A DNA stretch of 64,000 bases from Nothophaeocryptopus gaeumannii (lineage: Eukaryota; Ascomycota; Dothideomycetes; Mycosphaerellales; Mycosphaerellaceae), in the NCBI GenBank assembly GCA_031771865.1, contig JASISA010000040.1, forward strand, positions 868,001 to 932,000, in the 5' to 3' direction. The position numbers and the translations under genes are program-made. Shown in pieces: positions 21,148-33,480 of the stretch. The notes below the pieces were generated by a model. The model worked only from the letters and a program-made list of their open reading frames with translations, was not told the DNA's origin and did no database searches. The first letter of the stretch is position 1. Every line of letters starts with the position of its first letter.

Positions 21148-23544
21148 TCACCGACCCATCAGTGGGCTTGACATGGCCACTTCGTCGTCAGCGAAGCTCA
21201 CTTCCACTTCGCTATCCATACTCCCATGTCCTGAATCCCGAATTGGCGTCATGTCTGGGCTTCGAGCTAGCTTTGGTCGCGCCTTGAAGATGGACGAGTA
21301 CTCTGCATCTTCTTCGAACAGCTTGTCCTGTGGGGTGATGCTGCGCTCTCGTCGATTCGGGTGTCGATCATCCTCAACGTCGAGATTTACAGTCGAGCTC
21401 CTTGGTCTCTTCCCCGGCGTATCCCACTGGTTGGCGGGGAACTGAGAGGTACGCGATCGAGTGTGTGAAATCTTCTTCGACTTGAGCAGAGGCACGGGCT
21501 GAGGCGCCAGGGATATGGACTGTCGTGTGCGTTCCTCCAGGGTCGGCCTCCTCTCTGGTAATGACACCATGTTATCGTCATTCGTTATGGTCGTGTCGGA
21601 GAGCACAGGGCTCGCTTGTGGTATCTCCGGACTAGCGCTTCTTGGAGGAGGCGGCAAATCAGGTATCGCCGCAGTCTGGATACTGTCGGTACTGCCATGT
21701 GCCATAGACATTCTCGTGCGCTCAGCAAGAGTGCCGCGGACTTTCCTCCCACCACCGTCCAAATTCCTGCTGGCACTTGGCTCCTTTAATGGGAGCTCAA
21801 CGGCGCTGTCTGGATTCTCACTGCCTGACCTCCTCCATGCCGAGATAGTGCTCCTATCAGATGCGTTTCTGCTGTGCGTCGCGGAATGACTTATACCAAG
21901 ACCCGCCGGAGCATTCGAATCGCCGCTTCCTTGGCGTGAACGATTCGATGCTCCACCAACTGCAGCATCGAGACTAGCTTCAAGTGATGGGTCCTCGAGT
22001 GGCGATGCCAGCATTGAGGAGCCTGTTCTGGAATTTGGTGAAGCTGAGCTCGTTCGCTCTGTCTTGAGCGGTGAGAAGATTTCCGACTTCAATGGTATAG
22101 GCTCGCGCTGACCCACGACTTTCGGAGCCTGATAGGATCGCGATCGTGACGAGACTCGCTGGCCAAACCGTGGACGGACAGGGACAGCCGTTTGAGACAT
22201 GGACCTTTGATGCGGCTCAGGCGATGCACGCATCAGAGCATCCACACTCTGGCGCTTGGCTGACGGTCTCCGCACGCGATCTACGGGTTTCGCGGGTGAG
22301 CCAGGATCGGTCGCAGACTTCTTTCGTAGCTCCTCGCGCATTGCAGTCAGGATCTCATCGTACTTGGTAGTGCTGGCATGGCGATTGTGTCTGGCTGGCG
22401 ATGGTGGTGGAGGATTGTCGACAACATCGCGCATTGTCATGTTCTGATGCTTGTCGAATCGGAACTGCAGGGCCTTCGCTGCTGCGTCCGAGCCCTTATT
22501 AGGCCGAGGCTTGGAACTGAGCAGCTTCTCATGGAAATTTTGCCATTTCTGCAGGCGCCGTTTCTGATGTCGAGTGCGGTTCTCGAGATCTTCCAGGATC
22601 CCGACTTCGGCAGCATTGCGCTTGAAGAGCTGCCCTCGCTCGTTGGATCTCCATACTGAATCGAAAGACTTGGTCAAGACATTGTCCGTTCCAGCAATGT
22701 CATCTCCATTGATAAGTGCAATTCGCAGCTCATCGCTTCCGACCCATCTCCTGTCCAGGACGTCTTGTGCCAGTTCAGCGGCTTTTGGATTGCTTCGATC
22801 TTGCTCTTGCACCTGCAGCTTCCTCGTCTCTAGATCTGTCTCCTTGTCCACCAGCACATCATACAGCCTCGAGTATGCCTGTCTCTTTCTCTCCTTCTGC
22901 GACAACACCTTCGTCAGGGCGGCCTTGTGTGCGATCGCGAGCGGAAGCATGCTATCTCTCTGAGACTTGCTCAGCTTTTTCGCTGTTCCAACGGCTTCGG
23001 CAGTCGGTTTCTCATATGGCAAGCGGTTCTTATTCCCCTTTGTGACCTTTCTCAGCACAACTGCAGAGAAAGAGAGGCACACCTCCCAGAACTTGTCACC
23101 CTGGCAGTCGTCCAGCATGGACTTCCGCAACACCGTTTCCCGTCCGAGTACGCCATTCTTTTTCAGGTCATTGAGGCATCTGTACAGCGCGGCCCGAAGG
23201 TTGATGCTCTGAAGAGGCTCGAGGGGTGGAAAGAAGGGTTGCAGCTTGTCTAGTGTTGTCGCGGGGTCGTAGATCTTGAACAGGTGGTAGAGGCTCCACT
23301 CCGCGCATCGTATCCTCGCTCGAGCGTCACTGTTTCCGAGACTCGCTCGTGTGATAGAAGGCCAGTCTGGAAGGAGGTCGAAGTTCAAGAGCCGGCAATT
23401 CCTCAAGAACAGCGATATGACTGTCGCGCTGTTGCTCGCGCTCTTCGGATCAAAGCCATTGAGACTGGCGACGCTCTTGGAAGTAGTCCGCTTATGATTG
23501 GAGGTCGCATTGGACGAGGTTCTGGCTCTGGCAGGTGGTTCCAT
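21148..23544 (-). CDS. HAUS augmin-like complex subunit 6, N-terminal domain protein
   Basis: A single-exon minus-strand frame runs about 798 codons from ATG 23544 (the frame stays open to 23694). The first 250 residues match the HAUS6 N-terminal domain: ATVISLFLRNCRLLNFDLL, DWPSITRASL, RCAEWSLYHLFKIYDP, LRAALYRCLNDLKKNG and KFWEVCLSFSAVVLRKV. Augmin recruits gamma-tubulin to existing microtubules to branch the spindle. The middle is basic and helical (SQKERKRQAYSRLYDVL and onward). The C-terminal half is a long Ser/Pro/Arg-rich disordered tail with NPPPPSPAR and many SP sites, consistent with mitotic phosphorylation. The upstream 50 codons look non-coding, so I prefer the internal ATG. Augmin subunits are patchy in fungi, which makes this one worth noting. 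Confidence 0.8.
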   Translation of the reverse strand: MEPPARARTSSNATSNHKRTTSKSVASLNGFDPKSASNSATVISLFLRNCRLLNFDLLPDWPSITRASLGNSDARARIRCAEWSLYHLFKIYDPATTLDKLQPFFPPLEPLQSINLRAALYRCLNDLKKNGVLGRETVLRKSMLDDCQGDKFWEVCLSFSAVVLRKVTKGNKNRLPYEKPTAEAVGTAKKLSKSQRDSMLPLAIAHKAALTKVLSQKERKRQAYSRLYDVLVDKETDLETRKLQVQEQDRSNPKAAELAQDVLDRRWVGSDELRIALINGDDIAGTDNVLTKSFDSVWRSNERGQLFKRNAAEVGILEDLENRTRHQKRRLQKWQNFHEKLLSSKPRPNKGSDAAAKALQFRFDKHQNMTMRDVVDNPPPPSPARHNRHASTTKYDEILTAMREELRKKSATDPGSPAKPVDRVRRPSAKRQSVDALMRASPEPHQRSMSQTAVPVRPRFGQRVSSRSRSYQAPKVVGQREPIPLKSEIFSPLKTERTSSASPNSRTGSSMLASPLEDPSLEASLDAAVGGASNRSRQGSGDSNAPAGLGISHSATHSRNASDRSTISAWRRSGSENPDSAVELPLKEPSASRNLDGGGRKVRGTLAERTRMSMAHGSTDSIQTAAIPDLPPPPRSASPEIPQASPVLSDTTITNDDNMVSLPERRPTLEERTRQSISLAPQPVPLLKSKKISHTRSRTSQFPANQWDTPGKRPRSSTVNLDVEDDRHPNRRERSITPQDKLFEEDAEYSSIFKARPKLARSPDMTPIRDSGHGSMDSEVEVSFADDEVAMSSPLMGR

Positions 23545-23872
23545 GTTTTGACACGGCTGAGTCTGATTCTGCCATGAATCGCATTGCTGGCAGCGACAAT
23601 GTCGTGTACCAACCGGGGGGATGCGCGTATGTCGGAGCAAGGAGTATATGGTCCTTTTGCGTGCACGAGGACTAGCAGGAGTGTTGTAGTGCAATCAAAC
23701 TTGAGTCGTGTGGAGCAGACCGTTATACTTGGGGACAGACGATGTCTGCACTCCTCGGTCCTGCGTAAACACTGGGCTAAGATCGACGCAGGGATGTTTC
23801 TGTCTAAGGAATAGTAGAAACACTGATTCACATGCTGACTACACTTTGACGTCCGGCTCGCGGTCGCTGTGC

Positions 23873-23923
23873 GGTTCAGAGCTGCGGAGGGTTCAGAGCT
23901 GTGGAGTGTTCAGAGCCTGTGAG
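23873..23923. repeat. Three 17-bp tandem repeats between HAUS6-like and HD-domain genes
   Basis: GGTTCAGAGCTGCGGAG, GGTTCAGAGCTGTGGAG and TGTTCAGAGCCTGTGAG follow each other without gaps in the divergent upstream interval of the two genes. They could be a protein-binding array or just a minisatellite. Confidence 0.65.
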
Positions 23924-24223
23924 CGGTTTCTGTCTCGCGCCAACCGAAACGGCATGTGCTATCGACATTCGCTTTGTTGACCTCCCAATCAAGCTCCAAC
24001 TCAAATTTGCTTCCTACACGCAAACAGCACTCCGCACATTCTTCACCGCATCTCGCTCAGACGCTTGCTAGTTACTTCAACTCTACCACTGTCAATACCA
24101 CACAAGCCGCATAGCGACCCGTTGCCCAGAAACGCCTTCTCATACCCAGACATACGGAGTACCCGCATTCCACGTGCCCCGATACCGATACCCCTCCAAC
24201 CATCGTAGCACAGCATACCGGCT

Positions 24224-25257
24224 ATGGCTCCTGAAGCGACGCAGACTAATGAGCCGCCCAGTACGAGAAGCAGCAACATTGAACATGTGTTAAGAGGATA
24301 GCATACTGATAGCGAAAGATAGAACCGGACTCAGGCCTCTTGACCAACACGCAAACGAACGAAAGCCACTGGACACCAGACACCGGTAAGATAGATTGAT
24401 ATGATCACTATAGGGGGAGCGCTCCGTGAGCCTACCTTGGACAAACCAAGCCCTCGTACAATGTACCTTCACTAACAAGATCTTCTACAGTCCTCTCCGC
24501 GCTCATCGAACAACCACAAACCAACTCCTCGTCTCCTCTACCTTTCTTCCACATTCTCGAGCGCCTTAAAACAACCAAACGCGAAGGCTGGCGTCGCTTC
24601 GACATCAACCATGGCGAATCCATATCAGATCACATGTACCGGATGGCAATCATCACGATGCTCTGCCCACCTAGTCTCGCCGGCCGGATCGACCTCGCGA
24701 GATGCACCAAAATGGCTCTCGTCCACGACATGGCCGAATCGCTTGTCGGAGACATCACACCCGTGGACGGCGTAAGCAAAACAGAAAAATCCCGCCGCGA
24801 ATCTAAAACAATGGATTACCTCACCCAGACCTTACTTGGCCAAGTACACGGAGGCGTCGCAGGTCAATCCATCCGCGAAGTCTGGCAGGAATACGAAGAC
24901 TCACAAACCCTCGAATCGCATTTCGTGCACGACGTGGATAAAATGGAGCTTCTCCTCCAAATGCTCGAATACGAGAAAGAGCATGGCGGCTGGGTCGATC
25001 TGGGCGAATTCAGCAGAGTTGCAAAACGCATTGTCCTTCCAGAAGTGCAGCAATGGGCAGCAGAGCTTCTTGAGAGTCGGCAAGCGTATTGGAAGAAGCT
25101 GGGTAAGGAGCCTAGCGGTGTGAAGGATATTAGTGAGGAATTGAAGAAGCAGCAGGATGAGTACTATGGGAATGGAGTCGGAAGCGCTGCGCATGGCAAC
25201 GGGGCAGACTCGGGAAGTGAGGGCATGGAAAATGCCAATGGGGCTGCGAAGAAATAA
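24224..25257 (+). CDS. HD-domain 5'-deoxynucleotidase (HDDC2/YfbR-like)
   Basis: Three exons (24224-24260, 24335-24385, 24491-25257) encode 284 residues; phases match at both junctions. Introns are 24261-24334 and 24386-24490, the latter with branch CACTAAC and acceptor TTCTACAG. The protein reads MAPEATQTNEPPS, then WTPDTVLSALIEQ, then PFFHILERLKTTKREGWRRF. The HD metal site is complete: ISDHMYRM, ALVHDMAESLVGDITP and HFVHDVDKMELLLQMLEYE. HDDC2-type enzymes dephosphorylate deoxynucleoside 5'-monophosphates in the cytosol or nucleus and help balance nucleotide pools. A C-terminal tail after DISEELKKQQDEYY is Gly/Asn/Ser-rich and probably disordered. The exon-1 boundary uses a weak GTACGA donor and is the least certain point. 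Confidence 0.87.
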
Positions 25258-28200
25258 GAAGTGAGTGTCCTGTACAGGGCATCTGCAGCTTGTCGGAGAT
25301 CGTGCCGATGGTGACGGGAGTGGCAGCACAGCGTGGGAGGCCGCCAACATGTCGTCGCATACGCATACGCAAATCGTATTCGTCCGCATCACCTCAACCA
25401 AGCCAAGCATTCGACGTCAGCAAATACGGTTGGGCTTCAAGACACTGTCCTCGTGACAACCCAACTCCGTTTCATAACAGCAAACCAAGCAAGCAGACCA
25501 GACCAGACCAGAGCAGGCTACAGACAAGACGATCATTATTCGGCTACTACTCTGAGACGAGGTTGGCTAGTAGGTCCTCCATCCTAGACGAGTATAAAGA
25601 CTGCCACTGGCGTGTGATGCACAATGCAAGCACGCATGATGATACAATCACACCTCTTGAGCGGAAAAGATACAAGCGATGCGGGCGCTGTCGGACCAGA
25701 TGCCGGGCTGCTGGGCATATGGTGGCGTCTTAATTTCGCCTTTCAATGTGGGGAAGCAGCACAAACATTGCGAATGCCAGCCTGTTCGTTGGCGATTATG
25801 CGTATCATGAAAGGGTCGTCCCTGAGGCTCTTCGACATGCATGTTTTGACCGAAATTCTAAGCGTGCATATAGACAGCGCGAGGGAGGCTATTTTAGGCG
25901 AGAAGCGATGGTTTACAGTGCTCGAAATCCGTGGGGCAGAGAGGGTATGCATGAGCGTTGTCTTCTGTGAAATGCTTGGTGAAGAAATCAATGAACCCAT
26001 GCCTATGGTAGACCCGGATCCTACAATTGCTCACTTCGATGAAGCCTCCGGAAGTATGTATCCTCCCAAGTCCCATCGCTTGTGAGGAATGATGATCGAG
26101 AGAAGAGGATGTTTCTTCTGCTTACCGTATCCCACGTCTTAGGTAACTGTTTTGGCTTTGTGAAGGAAGCACTACCTTGCGTCTGCTAAATGGCAGTGTC
26201 CCTTCCGCTGCCAGCCTTGCTTTGTACTTGGAACTAAGGTAAGCGCCACATGGCTGGGGTAGGTAGACGGGCCTGGGGAGGTGTGCATCTGGTTGTCTCC
26301 GGCTCCGACAGAAAGACAATCTCGGTACGGAGAGCACTTTGCTAGCGATGAAGTGAAGTCTAGCTATGGTATGTGATGGGTTTGAAGCCTACCAAACGGG
26401 AAGATCTTCTCGTCTCGGGGTGTTCCGATCGGAGGAAATGGAATTCTTTGGTAGCGGTTCCTGCCATTCCCGAAGTGTGTTCTTGAGGATGACATCCCGC
26501 GCTTTGCGAGGCGTGGGGGCGGCAGCTGATCTCTTCAACTCTCACGACGAGAGGCTGACACGGCTCGCCTTCCGACGAGAGGCCGAATGCGAACCTCTTG
26601 ATGTCGTACAGTATGGGGAAGCTTCGACCTAGAATGATCGAAGAAGTTCGCATATCGCCCTGGTTTGTTCGCAAGGACTGTGTTGACATGCTATCGATAA
26701 GTAGAGAGGACACTAGATGAAGTGAAGTCTCACGCGAGCTCCTCCTTCATACCTCTCTATACTTTTCAAGATGCAGCATCGACCTGCAGCAGCACATTCG
26801 AGTCTCTCGCTTAGAGCGGCACTTGGTACGCAGGTACGTCTTGTCGTTCGCTTCAGCATCTACGTCGAAGAGTTTCTCTTAGCTCTTGCAATCAGTTATA
26901 GGAATGGCTTTCTCCGACTTGACCTGCGTTGGACAGTTAGAGAGTTCAGCAGTAGGAGATGCAAGAGCCACAAGGCGCAACGCGCGCCAGGCGGATCGGA
27001 CATGCGACCTTGTATTGGGTTGACTTTTGGCACCATTTGTGGCGAACTGCGTCAAAACCACGAGGCCGGACAGGCTTCTCCTGGGAGGAAGTCGAAGGCT
27101 GTTTGATTCGCAGCTCGCCGCTCTTCAAATCAAATCGTGGAACAGCCCTTTTTACGGCGCCTCTCGCGTCTGGGGTGGCCAGGATGCAGCATCCGTGCGG
27201 CGTATGTGAGCTTTGATTCTTGTCCTTTCGTCGCCTTTGCCTGCTAGAAGAAGGGACAGTGCTTGTCGATGGTCGTAGGATGTAGCGAGATGTGTACCTG
27301 TACAACCTTTCTTTCCCCGCCATACGTATGCAACCTGGCACCTGCACGCCTGCACGCCTGCACGCCTGCATTGTTGCGATCTCACGGTGGTCCTTGCTGA
27401 TGAAGGTCGTCTGAGCGGCCCAATCGACGTCCGGGCATATAATCATCAGTACGTCGCCGACCTTTTCGTTCTTATTAATTATATTGCCTTCGCTCGTGCC
27501 GGGCTGGCATGGCTGATGAGGCATTAAGGAGGAGGCAGCGCTGCTCACGGGGCTTTTCTGCAACATATTCTCGGATGCTCTTTTCTTAGCGCACTAGTAC
27601 TTTTATTGGGCAGCACACCCGGTCGGCGGACATCCCACGCACCCCACTCTGGCGACTTCAGGTCATCATTCGAGTGCTCTGCCGTAACTCGCTGGGTTGC
27701 GCGTCGGAGTGCTTGGGCATCGTGGTGAGCGAAGAGGCGTTCGCTCGTCACAGCGCTCTGGCTTGCACCAACCCCGACTTGTGTGCGAGGTGGGACGCCC
27801 TCTCCGCACGGAGAAGCTGACTGGTGACGGCCAACAGTGCTTCCACACCCGTAGCACAGCAGGATGGGATCAAGGTCTGTCGCTGTTTCGGATTCATCGC
27901 CTGGCCCGTTGGATCGCAAGGCGTAAACTCTCACGCTCAGTGGCTTACTACTAGCGCACCGTCTCCGCATCCACACTCGAGCTGCGCACTGAACCCTGTC
28001 ACGCATTGCCTCCATTGCGTCTTGGTGTCACCCTCAAGACCACCGCGTGCCCTGCGATCCTGCCCGACCCATCAGCTGGACCGTGACTGCCTACACGCCG
28101 AGAAAGACCTCCTCCCGACGCCCACCGACCTCCCACCGCGCCAGCACTCCATCCGGGAGATGACCAGGGCGCAGGCGGAACGCACCAACTCGAGCATGAA

Positions 28201-28317
28201 CGTCAACCGCCGACGGGCGACGAGCAACTTCCGACATAGCGCGAACACCCGCAGCCAAAGCAGTCCGCGATCGAGGAGGACTGCGTAGTGCATCCCCGCA
28301 TGCCAGGCGTAACGACC
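25258..28317. other. 3 kb interval without a supported gene
   Basis: A 153-codon plus-strand frame at 25624-26085 (MQARMMIQSHLLSGKD start) has no recognisable motif and I leave it uncalled. At 27341-27370 there is a short 8-bp tandem (CCTGCACG, nearly four copies). The right third is probably the promoter and 5' leader of the transcription factor at 28318. Confidence 0.45.
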
Positions 28318-31300
28318 ATGGCCAGCAAGGCCGCAGGGGGAGGTGGCAGTGGCAGTGGCAGTGGCAGTAGCAGTGGCAGTGGGGGTGGGGGTGGTGGAAC
28401 TGTGGCTGCGACGCCGCTCAGCCAGCGGCCCGCGACCAGCAGCAGCAGTTTGAACAAGACCAGCGACGACGAGGACACGGTGGTGGAGGTGGACGATGCG
28501 GACCACGACGTCGACAACACATCTTCCGAGTCCAAGCCCAAGAAGAAGCGCCGCGTGATTAAGATCACGGACAAGAAGTACGAGTGCCCGCAGCCCGATT
28601 GCGGCAAGTCGTACTCCCGCGCCGAACATTTGTATAGACATCAACTGAATCGTGCGTCCACCCCAGAACTGCGAATGCCGCACCCGATCGAGGTTGTGCG
28701 ATCGCAGCGCTAACATCTCGTCCAGACACGCCGAAGCAGATATACTATTGCGACTTTCCAGGATGTGACCGGCATTTTGTGCGGGCCGATCTTTGCGCAC
28801 GGCACAAGGAGCGACACACGGCCAAGGGGTCGCACCTTCAACGCAAGGATGCCTTCCTACAGAGTCAACGACACGCCGCCGTGAACCCAATCTCATCGCA
28901 AGACGCCGCAACGTCGGGAGCAACGAGCAACATCAGCTCATCGCCTGTCGACTCCGCGCACCCAGGACCGACTTCGACAACACTCTCCGAATCCTACGTA
29001 CCGCCACCAGCACATGCGGTCCAACAATACACCAGTTCCAACGACCAACAGTATCCCAATCATACCCAGAATCAGACCCAGAATCATCCTCTCCCGGAGT
29101 TGCGTCCGCTGCAGACAGAAGGCCAGTCCCAAGCTGGCGCCGGCGCATCATACAGCGCGTATCCAGGCGGCTTCAACAATGGCCCTGGGGCGATGCCTCC
29201 GCCGTCGCCAAGTACCACGAGACGGTACAGCATGGACGGCCAAATGAATAGGCCACCTTCTCTGGTGAACGGCTTCACACAGCATCAGCCTCTCAACTCA
29301 TTACCTATGCATCCACCTCCGCTCCCTTCGCCACAACCACAGGGAGCCATGTACAACCAACCACCATACCCGTCAAACACCCCAACCCCACAGAATCAGC
29401 AATATCGACCACCGCAACCACAGGGCTATTCCAACCTTCCTACTCTACCTCCATTTGGAATGCCGCCAGCTCCGTATGGAAACAGCTCTGGCGCCATGTC
29501 GCCTCCGTCCATGATGTCCCAAGATCCTTTCCAGCACTCAAGGGCAAACAGTATGCTGAGCGACTTCAACATGATGGATCAGTTCGCCTCTACATACGCC
29601 ATGCCAGTGTTCGGTAGCGATGGTTTCAATCGGTCGCCGCAGTCTGCGCTGGATGACGCTCTGTTCAATCAGCTCCTGGAGAGTGGTGGTATGGCTCTGG
29701 ATGTCCCTTCACCGCCACCAGAGCCTACATATGGTGTTCAGCTTCCGAGTGTGCCTTTGGCCCAGCTCGAAGCAGACGGGCTCTCGGCAGAACAAGCCGC
29801 ATCGAACGCCGGATGGAAAACGGACTCCCCCACACTCAAGGGCATGGATCTCAGTATGCGCGAGAGTCTGATATCTGAGCGGAAGCAGAATCGCATCATC
29901 AGAATGGTCGAATCTTGGGATGACATCGAGAGGTTGCCGGGCCGGAAGATGAAGAATGAGATCTTGTCCGGTGACAAGGATGACCTCAACCATCCGCTGG
30001 GTATCAACATGCTCAAGACGTTCATGACCAGCTACTGGATCCACATCCACCAGCAGATGCCAATTTTGCACCGTCCAACGTTCAACCCGGAAACTTGCCC
30101 TGATCTTCTCCTGCTAGCACAGATGTGCCTGGGAGCCTGCTGTCTGGAGCGAACGCACACTCCTGACCAAATAAAGAACTGTGCGGAGCTTGCTTTCTTT
30201 GTAGCGCATCACATCCGATGGGAAGTCTTCAAGGATCCGGAGTTCCGCCCAACTGCGAAATTGTGGACATTTCAGACAATGCTGCTTCTTGAGCTTTTTG
30301 AGAAGATGTACAGCACAAGACCACTTCACGAACGAGCTCATGTACATCACGCGACAACGTTGACAGTAATGCGAAGAGGCTCATCCCTGATAGGAAGAGG
30401 CATCAACGACTCGGTAGCCGATCCGACACGGACACCACCTGGACCGGACGGCAGTATCAACACTAGTGGTCAAAACACACCTGACGCCTTCTGGAACAAG
30501 TGGATTTCGGCAGAGGCGACAAGACGTGTCGCATTCGCGGCATTCATCATCGACTCCACGCACGCAACACTCTTTGGGCACTCGGCTGTGATGTCGCCGC
30601 ATGACTTGCGTTTACCTTTGCCCTGCGACGAAGCGCTATGGTCTGCCACCAGCAGTGCAGAAGTCCAACGGGTCGAGGCGAGCCTAGCTGCCAATGGCTT
30701 CAAGCCGACCAGCTTCCTTGAAGGGCTGAAGAAAACACTGAACGGGCAGAAGGTTCGCACCAATGTGTTCGGACGAGTCATTCTCATGGCGGGGTTGCTG
30801 AACGTGAGCTGGCACATGAACCAGCGAGACCTCCAAGTCAGCTCCATCGGCGCCTCAAACACACTGGGCAATCCAACACGCTGGCGCTCTCCATTGACTC
30901 GCGCCTTCGACTTCTGGCGACGGGATTTCGACGAAAGTTTGGCAAAAGGTGGTGACTGGCAAGCAGTTATCTCTCAAACCAACAAGTCAACATGCCACCC
31001 AGACCACCGCGACAACGTCTTCGAGTCACGAACGTGCCTGCACAGTCTAGCACACATGGCCATGCACGTCGACATCGTCGACTGCGAGATATTTGCGGGC
31101 GCGGAACGTGCGCTCGGTCGAATCGTAACGGAAGCAGATCGGGCAGCCGTGCAGCGACGCATGCGCGAGGGCTGGGCAACCACCGCACGCGCGCGAGACG
31201 CCACATTCTATGCCCTCCGTTTCTTGTGCGAGGTACTGATACCTGATAACGATCTTACGCAGCGAAGCGGTGCCGATTCGACTAAGCTGCCGACTTTTCA

Positions 31301-31685
31301 TTATAGTGCTCGGGACGATTATTTACTCAATCGTCCATACATTCTGTACTTTGCCTGCATGACCGTCTGGTCATACGGTTACGCCCTGGAAGGAGCGATT
31401 ACGACTGCAGCCAGTTTCGCGTTCACGACCCGCGAGTCGCAGATTTACGACATGCAGCGGTTCTTGATCCGAGTCGGCGGTATCGCTTCCCCTGAAGATC
31501 TGGAAGGATTGAAAGATCGTAATGCATGTTTGGGATTATTGATCATGATGCGAGATTGTTTCCGACAACCGCGATGGGAGCTTTTGCATGAGGCGAGTGA
31601 TATGTTGGGTCTTTGCATTGATTTGCTGTTACCGGGGAATGTTAATCCGCATGTCAAACGGCCTGAGGTGAACGCTCCTACGTAA
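28318..31685 (+). CDS. C2H2 zinc finger plus fungal_trans domain transcription factor
   Basis: Two exons (28318-28651 and 28726-31685) with a 74-nt GT-AG intron (branch GCTAACATC) encode about 1097 residues. The start at 28318 has a perfect context (GACC before ATG, then GCC); an in-frame ATG lies at 28300. After a Gly-Ser tract and an acidic segment come a basic stretch (KPKKKRRVIK, a probable nuclear signal) and two C2H2 fingers. Finger 1 is CPQPDCGKSYSRAEHLYRH, completed across the intron; finger 2 is CDFPGCDRHFVRADLCARHK plus ERH. A Pro/Gln-rich middle follows, and then the fungal_trans domain from about residue 520 (YWIHIHQQMPILHRPTFNP, ACCLERTH). This architecture is typical of fungal regulators of metabolism and development. 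The target genes are unknown. The polyserine-glycine repeat is encoded by a GGCAGT microsatellite. Confidence 0.9.
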
Positions 31686-33472
31686 GAAGAGGACAGTCTC
31701 GTGTCAGCATTTCAATGGCTTCGGCAAAGGATAATTTTGTTTGATGAAATGGATGGGAATATGGGATGATATTTTGCATAGCACGGGAAAGGGAAGGAAC
31801 AAGACTGGGACGGCCAGTATGATCATCATCATCATTATCATCAAAAACTGGCAGAAGCAAAACTTGGAAACGGGAAGGATTAACTGGACCAGGCGTTTTT
31901 CGGAAATTGAGCTTTTGGGATGGGAGGCATTAGTGATACCCTTTGTATGATTTTTGCGTGCATGTTGATGTGTGTGGATGTTTTGGTGAGGAAGCGTAGT
32001 GGGAAGTTGGGGGAAGGAGGATTGTATATTTCTTCCGACGAGTACTTACGGGAAGATGCGGTTCGACCGTCTTGATTGATGCGAACGGTGGTGCGAGCTA
32101 AGTAGCTTCTTGTAGGAGGCATTGCGAATACCATTCTGATCGACAAAGGCATTTTTTCTTGAATTCTTGATCGAAGCAGAAGGGAACGAGGGACTCGTAT
32201 TCTTGTCAACTAGCATTAATGAGGAATGAGCGGTCGTTGAGACGTCTTCTTTGTGTATCTCCGTCGCGGTCTCAGAGTACAATCGTTCGTATGTACTCAT
32301 CTGGTCTGGTCCTCTTGAGATCACAGGAGTAGCATGAAGCAGAAGTCGACGCCGAAGCTCATGGGCAGCTATGCAGAAAGCCCGTCTCGACATCCAGAAG
32401 ACTCTTGACTCGGCGTGCCAATAATAGCCAGCAGCTTGAGAGGCCTGAGGGTCTATCGAACGTTGGTGGGTTGGAAGGCGAAACGCGTGAAGTGCGAGGG
32501 GTCCTGCAGGGTGTATTTATACGCGCGGTGCTGACCATATAGAGCTCGGCAGGGCCATCGAGGTGGAAGTGCGTATGCGTATGCGCTGGCGGTGTCTTGC
32601 TCTCAAAAGGAGTCGATTTGCATAGCAGATAAGATAAGGCATTGCATGTTCTGTACGCTGTCAGCAGGAGAGAGCGCAAATTATAACCGTATATTCAGTC
32701 ACGCAGCATTGAAAACCGTGAAAAGATGGCCGTCGCGGCCAATGCGAATGTAGGGACCACGGAGTCGGCAGAGCTCAGGCTCAAAGATGCCGACACAAAG
32801 ATACAACCGCGCAATTGATTGGTATAGCTTCAACGACCGCAGAATCCCCCTGCAAAAAGCGCTCTAGCACCCTGCAAAAATCACGGTTCGAGGCTGGTCT
32901 AGCGGTATTTTGTAATATCTCACATACCTTGGAAACTGGCCTGCTATCGCATGAACGGGAGCGCTATCAATCATCTGCAGACACAGACTATACGCTTCGT
33001 GCCTGGGAAAACCGATCGCATGGCTGTCCAAAGCTATGGTTCCGGGCCGATCGTATCACAAGGCTGCGTGCAGTGAAGCTCGGGATACCGAGCGTGCCCA
33101 AACATGATGTGCGACGAAGCGAGCGTCGCGAGTATTCACCATGCTCAGGAGATGTCTGTGACTGTGACAGTGCTCGCATCGAATCGCGCACGACGCGGAG
33201 AGCAGTTGATACTGCTTTTGAACATTTGGTGAGAGACGTCGTTCGCCGTCGTTGAACGAGTCGGCTTCGTCCCAGGTAGGCCTCCCTATCACTTTACCTG
33301 CGGAGTAGTCCAGACCAGTATTGACAAGGGAGCCTGCTTCCCAGTGCGGGGCTCATTGTGATGAGAGTAGTCGATGTCTTGAACCCAAGGTGATGTATAC
33401 ACTTTTCCATGCCCTGTAGCTGTGCCCGTCAAATGTCAACCAGCATTCCAAAGGAGTAGGGGTGCGAAATGG
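31686..33472. other. Intergenic, left flank of the transposon island
   Basis: A short ATC/ATT trinucleotide run lies at 31824-31846. A minus-strand frame at 32149-32046 (MPLSIRMVFAMPPTRSYLAR) ends in a good GTAAGT donor near 32050, but I could not find a convincing second exon. No other gene is supported. Confidence 0.4.
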
Positions 33473-33480
33473 TTGTCCAA
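33473..33480 (+). repeat. Left target site duplication (TTGTCCAA)
   Basis: The same 8 bp occurs at 40132-40139, immediately outside the right end of the element. An 8-bp duplication is the hallmark length for hAT insertion. Confidence 0.85.

Noticed and set aside
25624..26085. 153-codon plus-strand frame
   Set aside because: Overlaps equally long frames on the opposite strand and shows no family motif.
27341..27370. CRISPR-like or regulatory array
   Set aside because: It is a simple 8-bp tandem repeat without spacers; no CRISPR array exists in the window.
31880..32393. Two minus-strand frames, one ending in a GTAAGT donor
   Set aside because: No second exon with matching phase and no recognisable domain; the adjacent trinucleotide run explains part of the open frame.
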